A stretch of 64,000 bases of DNA from Candidatus Brocadia sp. GTDB lineage: Bacteria > Planctomycetota > Brocadiia > Brocadiales > Brocadiaceae. The stretch is from contig WYAU01000021.1 in assembly GCA_011525665.1 (NCBI GenBank), forward strand, positions 1-64,000, read 5' to 3'. Positions 1 through 8,330 of the stretch are shown piece after piece; positions within the stretch are counted from its first letter, which is position 1, and every line of letters starts with the position of its first letter. Below the pieces are notes generated by a model, which ran no database searches, had not been told where the DNA came from, and saw only the letters and a list, made by a program, of their open reading frames with translations. The translations under genes and the position numbers were made by a program.

Positions 1-248
1 ATTTCTCCTTGCGCCCCTATATCCCCCATCTCCCATTTCCTCGCTTTGGCTTACTTTTGATTCCATGTACCTTAGTATGCCTTTGGTACTTCATTTTGTC
101 CAGCAAAAAATTTGTCCAACTGTAAGCGCTCCTTGGGGGGGAGAGGGGTATTTTCGTGCCAATATTATTATGACAGCAGAGACGCATGTCCTACCGGTAG
201 AGGGGGGGCATTTCATCTTCCCTCAAAAACTTCCTAAAAAAGTGGCGT
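1..248. other. Left edge, no gene recognised
   Basis: Non-coding tail downstream of the minus-strand TPR gene. A run of G around 134-141 followed by GAGAGGGG resembles the GC-rich repeats found elsewhere in the window, but too little is present to assign it. The small plus-strand reading frame from 65 overlaps the TPR gene antisense and has no family features. Confidence 0.5.
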
Positions 249-2210
249 TTACAAGCCGTCATCCTCCAAATTTTTATCTGAAGTTTTACTTGCCAATTCT
301 TCTTTTATTATTGCCAGATTGTTTCTTGCCTTTTCGTTGTGCGGTTCGCGCTTGAGCACTTCTTCAAATTCAGCAACGGCCTCGCTTAATTGTCCCCGTT
401 CCGCATAAATAATACCAAGATTATTGTGCGCCCTTACGTAATTGTTGCTGAGTTTCAGGACTCTTTTGAATTCGCTGAAGGCCTCCGCGGACATCCCTTT
501 TTGATAATACACCGTTCCCAGGTTGAAATGTGCCTGTACGTAATCAGGGTTTATCTTTATTGCCTCGGTAAATACAGCTATTGCCTGATCAAAAAATCCC
601 TTTTTGCTGTAAATTGTCCCTATATTATTATAGGCAGCATGGTATGATGGATATAATCGCAGCGATTCCTTATAGGAATCGAGCGCCCTTGTATAGTTTC
701 CCTCCCTGACATACATATTCCCCAATGCATGATGAAGGAGTGCCGCTTCAGCCGCGTCTTCAAGGGTTTTTAGGAAAAAGACCTTTTCGTTTCTCCAGTC
801 CCTGTTCCTGAGAAGTGTTCGCCCTGAGTAAAAAATCAGAAGGGCAATGGCCAGTAGAATCGTGACATGCCTTAGTGTTGAAAATACGTGTTTCTGCCCC
901 TCCCATGGGACGGTCAATAATATTGCTATTACGCCACAAAAACCAACTGAAGGAATATATAAAAACCGTTCTGCCATGACAAAACCCATATCCCACGGCG
1001 CCGAAATACGAACAAAATTGGATAGCGGTATCAATGTCACCAAATAAAACAGGATCATAAATGACACAGAAGACCATCGTTTCCTCAGCCATAGAATAAG
1101 AAAAACGAGCACGATGATTCCACATGTTGATAAAATAACGGCAGGCTCTGTTATCGAAAATGACAGGGGATTCTGGATGTATGCACTTAGGTGTACGGGG
1201 TAAAGAAGTTTCCCTCCATAAAGAAATATGGTTTTTATGAATGAAACGGCTGTCGGGTAAATGCCCTCCATTTCTTCCCCGCCGGGATTGACCACGGTGG
1301 AAATCTTCAAAATAACAAACCGGGTGACACCATAGAGAAGCAGAACAAAGAAGTAAGGCGCACTCATCAAAAGCGATGCGGCGAATCGTCTTTTCCCTCT
1401 CAATCCTGCAAAATAACAGGTATAGGCTATCAGGAGAAATGGCAATGTCGCCACCATCTCCTTGCAGAGCATTGCAATGGCAAAGAAAACAAGAGAACAG
1501 GTATAGTAAATCTTTCCTTGATTGAGAAACTGCCTGAACGTTTTCAGATCCCCCCCCCTATCTCCCCCTTCGTAAGGGGGGGGGTTTGGCGTGGGCCCGG
1601 CCAGATCATAACGTAAAGGATCGCCGGTAAGGTTTGTTTTTTCAGGAATATCTTTTCTCTGCCATTTTTTCCCCGTTAACAGGGAAGACGGGGGGATATG
1701 TATTGTTCTTTGATAGAAATAAAAAGCCGATAGAAAAAATATCGCGGCAACAACGTCGGTGCGTCCGGATATCCATGTTACAGACTCCGTATGAATCGGA
1801 TGGCAGACAAATAGCAAAGAGGCGGCAAGAGAGGTATAACGGTTATCGAATAACAGATTAAATATGAGATAAACCAAAATACCGCAGATAGTATGAAAGA
1901 TGATATTGGAAAGGTGGAACCCCCACGGGTTCAGTCCCCACAGGACGTAATCAGCCATGTAACTGAGGCTTATAATAGGCCGGTAGTAGCCATATTTAAA
2001 ATCAATGATATCGTCGGTTGTATCGAAAAAATCCCGTGTAAAATCCTCCCAGAAACAGCCCCATTTTCTGATTCCTTCGTTGTCAACGATCAAGACCATA
2101 TCATCCCAGACAAACCCCCCCCTTAGCGCATTTAGATAAACGAGGAAGGAAACCGAAATAAGGGAGAGTATCGGGAAATAATAGCGTAATTTGCCCATCG
2201 TTTTATTCAA
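249..2210 (-). CDS. GT-C-like polytopic membrane protein with C-terminal TPRs
   Basis: A 653-residue membrane protein. The N-terminal two thirds holds many hydrophobic segments and an early lumenal-type acidic motif (WDD, about residues 35-37), as in GT-C fold glycosyltransferases and TMTC-like O-mannosyltransferase relatives. The last 150 or so residues form about four and a half tetratricopeptide repeats (pattern N-N-I/L-G-x-I-Y...A-x-x-x-F/Y...P). By family it would transfer sugar from a lipid-linked donor outside the membrane while the TPRs bind a partner; the substrate is unknown. It overlaps the end of the upstream sulfatase-fold gene by 8 bases, so the two are probably co-expressed. 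A loop near residues 204-220 (PNPPPYEGGDRGG) is encoded by a GC-rich repeat and is foreign to the family. The membrane plus TPR architecture is clear; the catalytic role is inference. Confidence 0.75.
   Translation of the reverse strand: MNKTMGKLRYYFPILSLISVSFLVYLNALRGGFVWDDMVLIVDNEGIRKWGCFWEDFTRDFFDTTDDIIDFKYGYYRPIISLSYMADYVLWGLNPWGFHLSNIIFHTICGILVYLIFNLLFDNRYTSLAASLLFVCHPIHTESVTWISGRTDVVAAIFFLSAFYFYQRTIHIPPSSLLTGKKWQRKDIPEKTNLTGDPLRYDLAGPTPNPPPYEGGDRGGDLKTFRQFLNQGKIYYTCSLVFFAIAMLCKEMVATLPFLLIAYTCYFAGLRGKRRFAASLLMSAPYFFVLLLYGVTRFVILKISTVVNPGGEEMEGIYPTAVSFIKTIFLYGGKLLYPVHLSAYIQNPLSFSITEPAVILSTCGIIVLVFLILWLRKRWSSVSFMILFYLVTLIPLSNFVRISAPWDMGFVMAERFLYIPSVGFCGVIAILLTVPWEGQKHVFSTLRHVTILLAIALLIFYSGRTLLRNRDWRNEKVFFLKTLEDAAEAALLHHALGNMYVREGNYTRALDSYKESLRLYPSYHAAYNNIGTIYSKKGFFDQAIAVFTEAIKINPDYVQAHFNLGTVYYQKGMSAEAFSEFKRVLKLSNNYVRAHNNLGIIYAERGQLSEAVAEFEEVLKREPHNEKARNNLAIIKEELASKTSDKNLEDDGL
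1550..1600. repeat. GC-rich short repeat inside the TPR membrane gene
   Basis: A C-run, the core CCCCCTTCGTAAGGGGG and a G-run form a short palindrome inside the coding sequence, kept in frame. Similar C/G-run palindromes occur near 16221-16250, 26061-26080, 38424-38452 and 41733-41752. It adds a Pro/Gly-rich loop to the protein. Confidence 0.6.
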
Positions 2211-3573
2211 GATAACCCAATGATCTCAATTTTTCCAAACTTTCCTGGTCTACTTTTGCCCTTTTTACCTTTGACTTTGGTTTTCCCGTGGCGACAAACC
2301 AGTTGGAGAGCCTGTTTTTCATCTCAGCATGTTGTAACGGCTCTTTTTCGATGACATTTGTTATTTCATATGGGTCTGCTGTTAAATCGTATAATTCTTC
2401 TTTCTGATACTTGCGGTCGGTAATATACTTCCATTTTCCCATCCTCAGGGAAATCAAATTCTTGCCGAAACGATTCAGTTCACTGATGACCGCAGGATTG
2501 GACCCCTCCGAGTCATCAGGAATTTTCCCCTTTATAACTGACAACAAGCTTCTTCCCTGAAAATGATGACGCTCTTTGATATCCAGCCAGTCAAGGATCG
2601 TCAGGGGGATATCAATAATACTACAAGGGGTATCGAAAGATTTTTTTGCCGGCTTTATGGCAGGACATCGGATAATGAGCGGCACGCGAACAGATTCCTC
2701 ATACAATTGATAGCCATGATCCAAGGTGTTGTGTTCTAAAAAACCTTCTCCGTGATCCGATACGAGCACGATCATGGTATTTCCTGTGCCCTGAATGGCA
2801 TCTAATAATTTGCCGACAGAGTGATCCACGTAATTGATTTCGCTGTCATAGAGGGCAACCAGCGACTGCAGTATCTTTGAGCCTTTTTCTATCCCCGCTG
2901 CAGTGCGTACCTTTGGCAGGTTCGTATCGTAAAATTGCTTTAGCTCATCCTGATAGTCCGGAGCGTAAGTATGAATCCACGGCTCCCGTTTTGAGTATGG
3001 CCAATGGGGATCAAAATAGTGTACCCACAAGAAGAACGGTTTACCATTCGCATATTGTGCCATAAATTCAATTGCCGTTTTTGTTATCTCTTCTGCATTA
3101 TTAAATTTGCATACCAGAAAATGGTCAAAACCCTGTGCAAAGCCGAGTTCCGGTGTGAGATGCGGATTGGACGAAATTCCCAATGTCATCAATCCATTTT
3201 CCTTTAGTACCTCGGCAAGGGTTATGTGGGATGAGTCCAGTATTTCCTGGCCGTAAATATTCCCCGACTTACAGACACCGTGTTTTATGTTGTGCTGGGA
3301 AGGCATGAGGCTTGTAAACAACGATGCCATGGCGGGCGCTGTCCAGGAGGAAGTGGAGGTAGCTTTATTAAAGAAACACCCTTTGTCTGAAAGGGCATCG
3401 ATCACCGGGGTTGTGTTTCTCGCATATCCATAACACCCCATATGATCCGCACGTAGGGTATCGATGGATATTACAACTACATTCTGTCTTTTTTGACAGC
3501 CAATCAAAATGGGAAGAAAACACAGTGCAAACCAAAGCGTATAAATGCTTTTATATTTTTTTGAAAAAATCAT
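2203..3573 (-). CDS. Sulfatase-fold (alkaline phosphatase superfamily) lipoprotein
   Basis: A 456-residue protein with an N-terminal hydrophobic stretch ending in LIGC, a lipobox that would place it on the outer face of a membrane. The sulfatase fold is evident from the early metal-site segment VISIDTLRADH (Asp near 38) and the later VSDHGEGFLEH metal site. The usual formylglycine motif C/S-x-P-S-R is replaced by T-A-P-A-M around residues 78-82, so a Thr sits where the nucleophile belongs. That pattern suits phospho- or sulfotransferase-like members rather than a classical arylsulfatase. Its end overlaps the TPR membrane gene, suggesting joint work on an envelope glycan or lipid (inference). 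A terminator-like hairpin with a T tract lies only 8 bases before the start codon. Confidence 0.8.
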   Translation of the reverse strand: MIFSKKYKSIYTLWFALCFLPILIGCQKRQNVVVISIDTLRADHMGCYGYARNTTPVIDALSDKGCFFNKATSTSSWTAPAMASLFTSLMPSQHNIKHGVCKSGNIYGQEILDSSHITLAEVLKENGLMTLGISSNPHLTPELGFAQGFDHFLVCKFNNAEEITKTAIEFMAQYANGKPFFLWVHYFDPHWPYSKREPWIHTYAPDYQDELKQFYDTNLPKVRTAAGIEKGSKILQSLVALYDSEINYVDHSVGKLLDAIQGTGNTMIVLVSDHGEGFLEHNTLDHGYQLYEESVRVPLIIRCPAIKPAKKSFDTPCSIIDIPLTILDWLDIKERHHFQGRSLLSVIKGKIPDDSEGSNPAVISELNRFGKNLISLRMGKWKYITDRKYQKEELYDLTADPYEITNVIEKEPLQHAEMKNRLSNWFVATGKPKSKVKRAKVDQESLEKLRSLGYLE

Positions 3574-3581
3574 ACCTGAAC

Positions 3582-3625
3582 AAAAAAGGGTTTTCCGGTA
3601 CCTTGTAAGACGCCGGAAAACCCTT
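3582..3625 (-). terminator. Rho-independent terminator hairpin abutting the sulfatase start
   Basis: The arms AAGGGTTTTCCGG and CCGGAAAACCCTT pair perfectly over 13 bp around a 14-base loop. On the minus strand the hairpin is followed by six T. It suits termination after the small exported protein gene (3768-4187). The sulfatase ATG at 3573 comes 8 bases after the T tract. Confidence 0.7.
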
Positions 3626-3689
3626 GAAATAAAGGCAATACACCTTCTAATAAATATTTTTTATCCTCTTTGCCATTAAAAGAACGAGG

Positions 3690-3760
3690 AATTCACCCCC
3701 GCAATCTCTTCCGTAAACGGAGGAGAAATGGCGGGTAAAAGTTGCCAAAGGTCTAATTTA
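3690..3760. repeat. Degenerate GC-rich repeat in intergenic DNA
   Basis: Contains CCCCCGCAATCTC, CCGTAAACGGAGGAGAAA, and AAAGTTGCC followed by a GGTCT-like string. The same order of motifs (CCCCC..., CCGTAAACG, GGAGGAG, AAAGTTGCC, GACCT) recurs at 48405-48505, so the two are probably copies of one non-coding repeat. Confidence 0.45.
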
Positions 3761-3767
3761 CCAACCT

Positions 3768-4187
3768 TTACTCGTCAATCCCTTTAAACCGGAAATTAAT
3801 GATAAAATTTTCATCTTCGTCTTTCTTTATTTTGAAAGTGGTTTTTTTGGAACCGAGGTTAGCTTTTTTTGCCTCGACGGTGTACGTTGCGTTGTCTTCG
3901 AGTCCCCCAAACCCCCAGAATCCAGAACTCTCCGTTAGTCCCTCTCCCTTGCCTCCGGTATTGCTTTTTATAATCACTTTAGCGCCTTTAACAGGGTGCT
4001 TTTCTTTATCCGATACATATCCATATACTGCCAGTCCCGATGTTGAAGATTTGAGGTCAAAAACCGTACCTTCCAGCGCCAATAGTTTCTTTCCCTTCGC
4101 ATAAACAGGCGCTGACCATGAACCTGCAATACCTAACATTATGGCAAGACATACTGCCAGGCGCAACGTGGTTCTCTTTTTCCCCAT
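3768..4187 (-). CDS. Small exported protein with carboxypeptidase-regulatory-like domain
   Basis: 139 residues with a clear Sec signal peptide (basic start, hydrophobic core, cleavage after PVYA near residue 30). The mature part has the beta-sandwich signature of the carboxypeptidase regulatory-like / Cna-B-like fold: VYGYVSDKEKHPVKGAKVII, then an ESSGFWGFGGL turn and a YTVEAKKANLGSK strand. Such domains usually mediate adhesion or structure in the periplasm or on the cell surface; no catalytic residues are visible. It stands alone, 80 bases after the GltB-like gene and followed by a strong terminator at 3582-3625. The fold is likely; the specific role is unknown. Confidence 0.7.
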   Translation of the reverse strand: MGKKRTTLRLAVCLAIMLGIAGSWSAPVYAKGKKLLALEGTVFDLKSSTSGLAVYGYVSDKEKHPVKGAKVIIKSNTGGKGEGLTESSGFWGFGGLEDNATYTVEAKKANLGSKKTTFKIKKDEDENFIINFRFKGIDE

Positions 4188-4267
4188 TGTAACTGCCTCC
4201 TTTCTTTTTTACGCTATTCGTGGTTCACTTCCACGAGAACAGGTTTTTCAAACAGATATGGTACTAT

Positions 4268-5941
4268 CTATTTTTTCCCTTTTCCCTTTGCCTTTACCTT
4301 CATTACAGGCTTTTGGGATGCTTTTGGCTTTGCCTTCGCCGCCGGTTTTTTCATGGGTTTTTCCTTTCCCATGAGGATCTGTTCGGCTTCCTCGCTGTCT
4401 GCATCCATAATATATTTTATACCAGTTACTTCAGCGGCTTCGCGGGTCAGACATACAACATCGTCCCTTGTTAAATATTCCAAAGCAAACTTTCTTGTGC
4501 CGCACATTAACTGTCGCAGACCCTGGGAGAGACGTTGATAGTATGAATAAACGCCAATTGCCCCTGGCGGTACTTCCCGACCATTTGTACCAAATAGTCT
4601 TTTTACCCTGGATGCCAGAACAAATACTTCTTCCAATGTTTTTCCATACGGTTCAATAGTTTTATCGATATCGTTCTTTTTAATCTGCTCGGCAACCAAT
4701 TTTCCCACATGGGCAGCACAGAGTGGCGGACGAGCCATCCCCACAGCCTTGACATAAGGCGCGCCAAGCGCCATAGCCTTAAAGATATCATCTTCAAAGG
4801 CAAAACCTCCGGCAAGGATAATATCCGGAACGTACTGCCCCTTTGATGCCAATTTATGTACATAATTATAGGTAAGAGCTGCGATGTATAAGGTGGGTAC
4901 CCCCCATTCATTCATCATATGCCAGGGGCTCATACCAGTGCCACCACCGGCACCGTCAACGGTCAGCACATCCACGCCGGCGACAGAACTATAACGAACC
5001 GCCCTGGCCAGATCCGAAGGCCTATAAGCGCCCGTCTTCAGGAATACATATTTCGCGCCTGCCTTTCTTAATTCTTTAACCCTTTTTACAAATCCCTCTT
5101 CAGAAACCATTCCGACCCTGGAGTGTCTTTCAAATTCTTTAAATGATTTTCCAAAAAGAGATGCCACCGTATTGTCATAAGGATCGGGTAGGACTATATA
5201 ACCACGGTCACTCAATATCCTTGCCTTTTCCAGGCTATCGATCTTGACTTCGCCCCCAATATCCTTAGCGCCTTGCCCCCACTTCAGTTCTACAGCCTGA
5301 ACACCCAATTTTGAAATACCATACTCTATCACCCCCAATCGGGAATCTTCCACATTTTCCTGCAGTACAATGGTTCCGTAACCGTCCTGCTGCCAATCCT
5401 GAAAGGCCTTTACACGGTACTCAATGTCGGGACAATACGTTATCTTCCCGTTTTCAAACTTGGAATTTACATCCATGCCCCCTACATTTTCGCCAATCGT
5501 TAAAGCCGTTCCGGAAATTGCAGAACCAACGGCTATCCCGTCCCAGTGTGTCTTTGCAACTTTCGTCGAACCCAACCCCGGAATCATAATGGGTAGCTTT
5601 AATTTAATCCCCTTGTCCCGGCCTAACCGTGTTTCTGTGTTTACATTTTCAAAGATTGCCTTGTCGCTGTCGGCCTCTATTCCTATCGCCCCAACGGCAG
5701 TTCCCATGATATTTAAATGGGAAAAGTCCAGAGGGTAGTCCTTGTCTGCCCCGGCCGTGATAGTCCCGAAGGGTTGCGGATATAAATTTTCCGACGCCCT
5801 GAAGGCGGATTTACCGATCTCGCATAAGCCGGGACACTCATCCACGCAAACCGAACACATGCCGCTCGCGTGTGTCCTATCGTTAGGTGTCCTATTTTTC
5901 GTACGTGTTGCAGCAGACGCATTTGGTTTTGAAAATGACAT
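4268..5941 (-). CDS. FMN-binding glutamate synthase family protein (GltB-like)
   Basis: About 557 residues. The central part matches the FMN/[3Fe-4S] domain of glutamate synthase, with the typical segments VKLKWGQGAKDIGGEV-like (GxKxxxGG), TVDGAGGGTGMSP and ILAGGF. There is no amidotransferase domain, so it would need ammonia or a partner subunit. A Cys cluster C29-x2-C32-x3-C36-x3-C40 near the N-terminus could hold an iron-sulfur cluster. The last 35 or so residues are almost only Lys, Ala and Pro, like a histone H1 tail, which is unusual for this family. The start at 5941 is chosen because AAAGGGG lies 7 bases upstream; an ATG at 5959 overlaps that ribosome site. Whether it makes glutamate or oxidises another substrate is open. 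Confidence 0.85.
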   Translation of the reverse strand: MSFSKPNASAATRTKNRTPNDRTHASGMCSVCVDECPGLCEIGKSAFRASENLYPQPFGTITAGADKDYPLDFSHLNIMGTAVGAIGIEADSDKAIFENVNTETRLGRDKGIKLKLPIMIPGLGSTKVAKTHWDGIAVGSAISGTALTIGENVGGMDVNSKFENGKITYCPDIEYRVKAFQDWQQDGYGTIVLQENVEDSRLGVIEYGISKLGVQAVELKWGQGAKDIGGEVKIDSLEKARILSDRGYIVLPDPYDNTVASLFGKSFKEFERHSRVGMVSEEGFVKRVKELRKAGAKYVFLKTGAYRPSDLARAVRYSSVAGVDVLTVDGAGGGTGMSPWHMMNEWGVPTLYIAALTYNYVHKLASKGQYVPDIILAGGFAFEDDIFKAMALGAPYVKAVGMARPPLCAAHVGKLVAEQIKKNDIDKTIEPYGKTLEEVFVLASRVKRLFGTNGREVPPGAIGVYSYYQRLSQGLRQLMCGTRKFALEYLTRDDVVCLTREAAEVTGIKYIMDADSEEAEQILMGKEKPMKKPAAKAKPKASQKPVMKVKAKGKGKK

Positions 5942-6474
5942 TTTCAAACCCCTTTCCATGAATTAAATTTATCAAACTAAACGGTAATTGAATATGCTTT
6001 TCATAATTTGTGAATTAAATTTTGAATATATACACCTTTTTAAATTTACTGTCAATAATATTTCTACAAAGGAGTAAACGATAACTATGCTAGCATATAA
6101 CATGCCAGTGCATGGGCACGGGTCTTCCTGTTCGTAAAAATTTATTGCGGCAATGCTGTAGAGTGATGAAATTGCATTTAGTTGCAATAAAAAAGAATGA
6201 TAATTTTGGTTGTAAACAAAACAGTCAAACTATATAATCTGATGCATAAAATGAGGCGTGTTGGCTGAAAATAACCTGCACTGAGCCGGTTTATTCCCGC
6301 CAGAGGGTAAGAATGGGATTATATTTTCGTTCCTTTTTTATGATTTGCTTATTCAGGTATCTTCCAAAAAGAATTTTGATAATTCTGGTAAAAAATCAGC
6401 ACAGTTAATGAAAAATATAAGGGAGAAGGTAATTTAACCGCGGCTTGCTGCGGCAAGATGGGGGATATGAAACT
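5942..6474. other. Divergent intergenic region, gltB-like / moxR
   Basis: AT-rich DNA between divergently transcribed genes and likely to carry both promoters. A small GC-rich hairpin (CCGCGGCTTGCTGCGG, 6438-6453) sits just before the moxR start. No convincing gene is seen; the 71-codon minus frame at 5972-6187 has no recognisable features. Confidence 0.5.
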
Positions 6475-7470
6475 GTGAAGACACGGACAAAAACTATAGC
6501 GAATGACAGAAATTTTGCAAAAGAGAAGGTTGAAAAGATTAAAAGGGAAGCAGGAAAGGTCATTGTCGGCCAGGAAGAAATGATTGAGAGTATTATTATC
6601 GCATTTCTTTCAGACGGCCATATCCTCCTGGAAGGTTATCCGGGACTGGGAAAGACCATTACGGTAAAAACCGTTGCCCGTGTGATGAATGCAAAGTTTA
6701 AAAGGGTGCAGTTTACACCGGACCTCATTCCCGGCGATATTACAGGATTTGAAATGTGGGACCCGGAAACGAGGAAAAGCAGGATACAGAAAGGGCCTGT
6801 GTTTACAAACTTATTGCTCGCTGACGAAATTAACCGCGCACCCGCAAAGGTTCAGAGCGCGCTGCTCGAAGCGATGCAGGAAAAACAGGTGACGATTGGG
6901 CGGGAGACCTATCCTTTAGAGGAATTATTTCTTGTATTGGCAACACAGAACCCTATAGAGATATCAGGAACGTATTTATTGCCCGAGGCTGAAATAGACC
7001 GCTTCATGTTTAAACTAAAAGTACGTTACCCGACATATAGCGATGAAAGAGAAATCACGGAAAGACAAATTCGGGATGTGGAAGCGGAATTAGACGTTGT
7101 TTTAGACGCAAAAGAAGTAATCTCTCTGCGACATACAATTTCCGGATGGATGCCGCTGGAAGAAACCTCGGCCATTGTAAAATATATGACGCGGCTGGTC
7201 AGGGCAACCAGACCGGAAGAAGGCAATGGCGAATTAAGAAATCTTGTCATGTACGGGGCATCGCCCCGGGCCACCATCGCATTAGCGAAGGCTGCCCGTG
7301 TTTATGCCTTTATTCACGGAGACGATATGGTATTGCCGGAACATGTCCAGAAAATGGCCTATCCCGTCCTGCGACACAGGATCATCCTTACCCATGAAGC
7401 GGAATCCCAGGGCATGGATTCCGACAGCATCATTGAAAAAATCCTTCAGCATGTCCCTATTCTGGAATAA
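6475..7470 (+). CDS. moxR: MoxR-family AAA+ ATPase
   Basis: About 331 residues. Walker A GYPGLGKT (residues 54-61), Walker B LLLADEINRAP, the arginine-bearing second region and the C-terminal AAA lid are all present at the usual length. MoxR ATPases act as chaperones for assembly or metal insertion together with VWA-domain partners. The DUF58, BatD-like and VWA genes follow directly in the same direction, the classic moxR/bat arrangement. A GTG at 6475 preceded by GGGGG at 6460-6464 is preferred; a TTG at 6445 in the same frame would add ten residues with no family support. The client complex is unknown, but the envelope VWA proteins next door are the obvious partners. Confidence 0.92.
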   Translation: MKTRTKTIANDRNFAKEKVEKIKREAGKVIVGQEEMIESIIIAFLSDGHILLEGYPGLGKTITVKTVARVMNAKFKRVQFTPDLIPGDITGFEMWDPETRKSRIQKGPVFTNLLLADEINRAPAKVQSALLEAMQEKQVTIGRETYPLEELFLVLATQNPIEISGTYLLPEAEIDRFMFKLKVRYPTYSDEREITERQIRDVEAELDVVLDAKEVISLRHTISGWMPLEETSAIVKYMTRLVRATRPEEGNGELRNLVMYGASPRATIALAKAARVYAFIHGDDMVLPEHVQKMAYPVLRHRIILTHEAESQGMDSDSIIEKILQHVPILE

Positions 7471-7475
7471 ATGAG

Positions 7476-8330
7476 ATGAAAAGGAGGATAAGGCTCTCGT
7501 TACAACGATTAATCGGAAACCTCTTCGAAGGGGTGTTTTCCAGTTACGTAAATGCCCTGCATGGTCTGGAACTTGACGAGATCCGGCAATACCAGCCGGG
7601 CGACGACTGTAAATCCATCGACTGGAAGGCAACGGCAAAGACCGGAAAACTTCATGTGCGCATGAAGCTGGTGGATAAACGGGTGACCATCGTATTTCTT
7701 GTTGACAAAAGCCGTTCGGAGAAATTTGGTTCTTTTTTCAATACAAAAGAATACGTTCAATCGGGCGTCCTCTCAATTCTTGTTCATGCCGCAGCGGAAA
7801 CCGGCAATGAGATAGGTTTTGTTACATTTACCAATAAGGTAGAAAATTATATCCGGCCAAAGGCCGGCGAGAAGGAAGCGCTCATAAATGTACAAAATAT
7901 TTTACGTGAAACACCTGAAAACGCCCGTACAGACCTGAATGTCGCGTTTAAATTTTTACTCGGAAAAATTTCTTCCCCTGCTCTGATATTTATATTATCT
8001 GATTTTCTGGCGTCTTATAATTATGAACACTCACTCAAAACGCTGTCGTATCTGCACGAGGTAATCCCTATTGTTATTTCAGACAGAACGGAAACAACCC
8101 TGCCGCACGCGAAAGGGTTTTTGACCGCCCGGGATATAGAGACCGGTACGATAAAATTACTGGATATCCCGACGGCGCTGGAAGTATCTTTACCACACCT
8201 GGCTTTATTTAGAAAATTAAATATAGACCATCTGGCAATATCGGCAGAGGATGACGAAGAAATGTGGATTACAAAAATCTCTGAATTTTTCGACAGACGC
8301 ATCAGGAGAGGGGGAAGAAGGAGACGATGA
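7476..8330 (+). CDS. DUF58 domain protein
   Basis: 284 residues, starting 5 bases after moxR. It carries the DUF58 hallmark LDEIRQYQPGDDCKSIDWKATA around residues 28-49, and a degenerate VWA-like fold (VFLVDKSRSEKF, a DxSxS-like site) in the second half. DUF58 proteins are cytoplasmic partners of MoxR ATPases. Its last four bases overlap the ATG of the next gene (ATGA), indicating translational coupling. Function beyond MoxR association is not known for the family. Confidence 0.9.
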   Translation: MKRRIRLSLQRLIGNLFEGVFSSYVNALHGLELDEIRQYQPGDDCKSIDWKATAKTGKLHVRMKLVDKRVTIVFLVDKSRSEKFGSFFNTKEYVQSGVLSILVHAAAETGNEIGFVTFTNKVENYIRPKAGEKEALINVQNILRETPENARTDLNVAFKFLLGKISSPALIFILSDFLASYNYEHSLKTLSYLHEVIPIVISDRTETTLPHAKGFLTARDIETGTIKLLDIPTALEVSLPHLALFRKLNIDHLAISAEDDEEMWITKISEFFDRRIRRGGRRRR

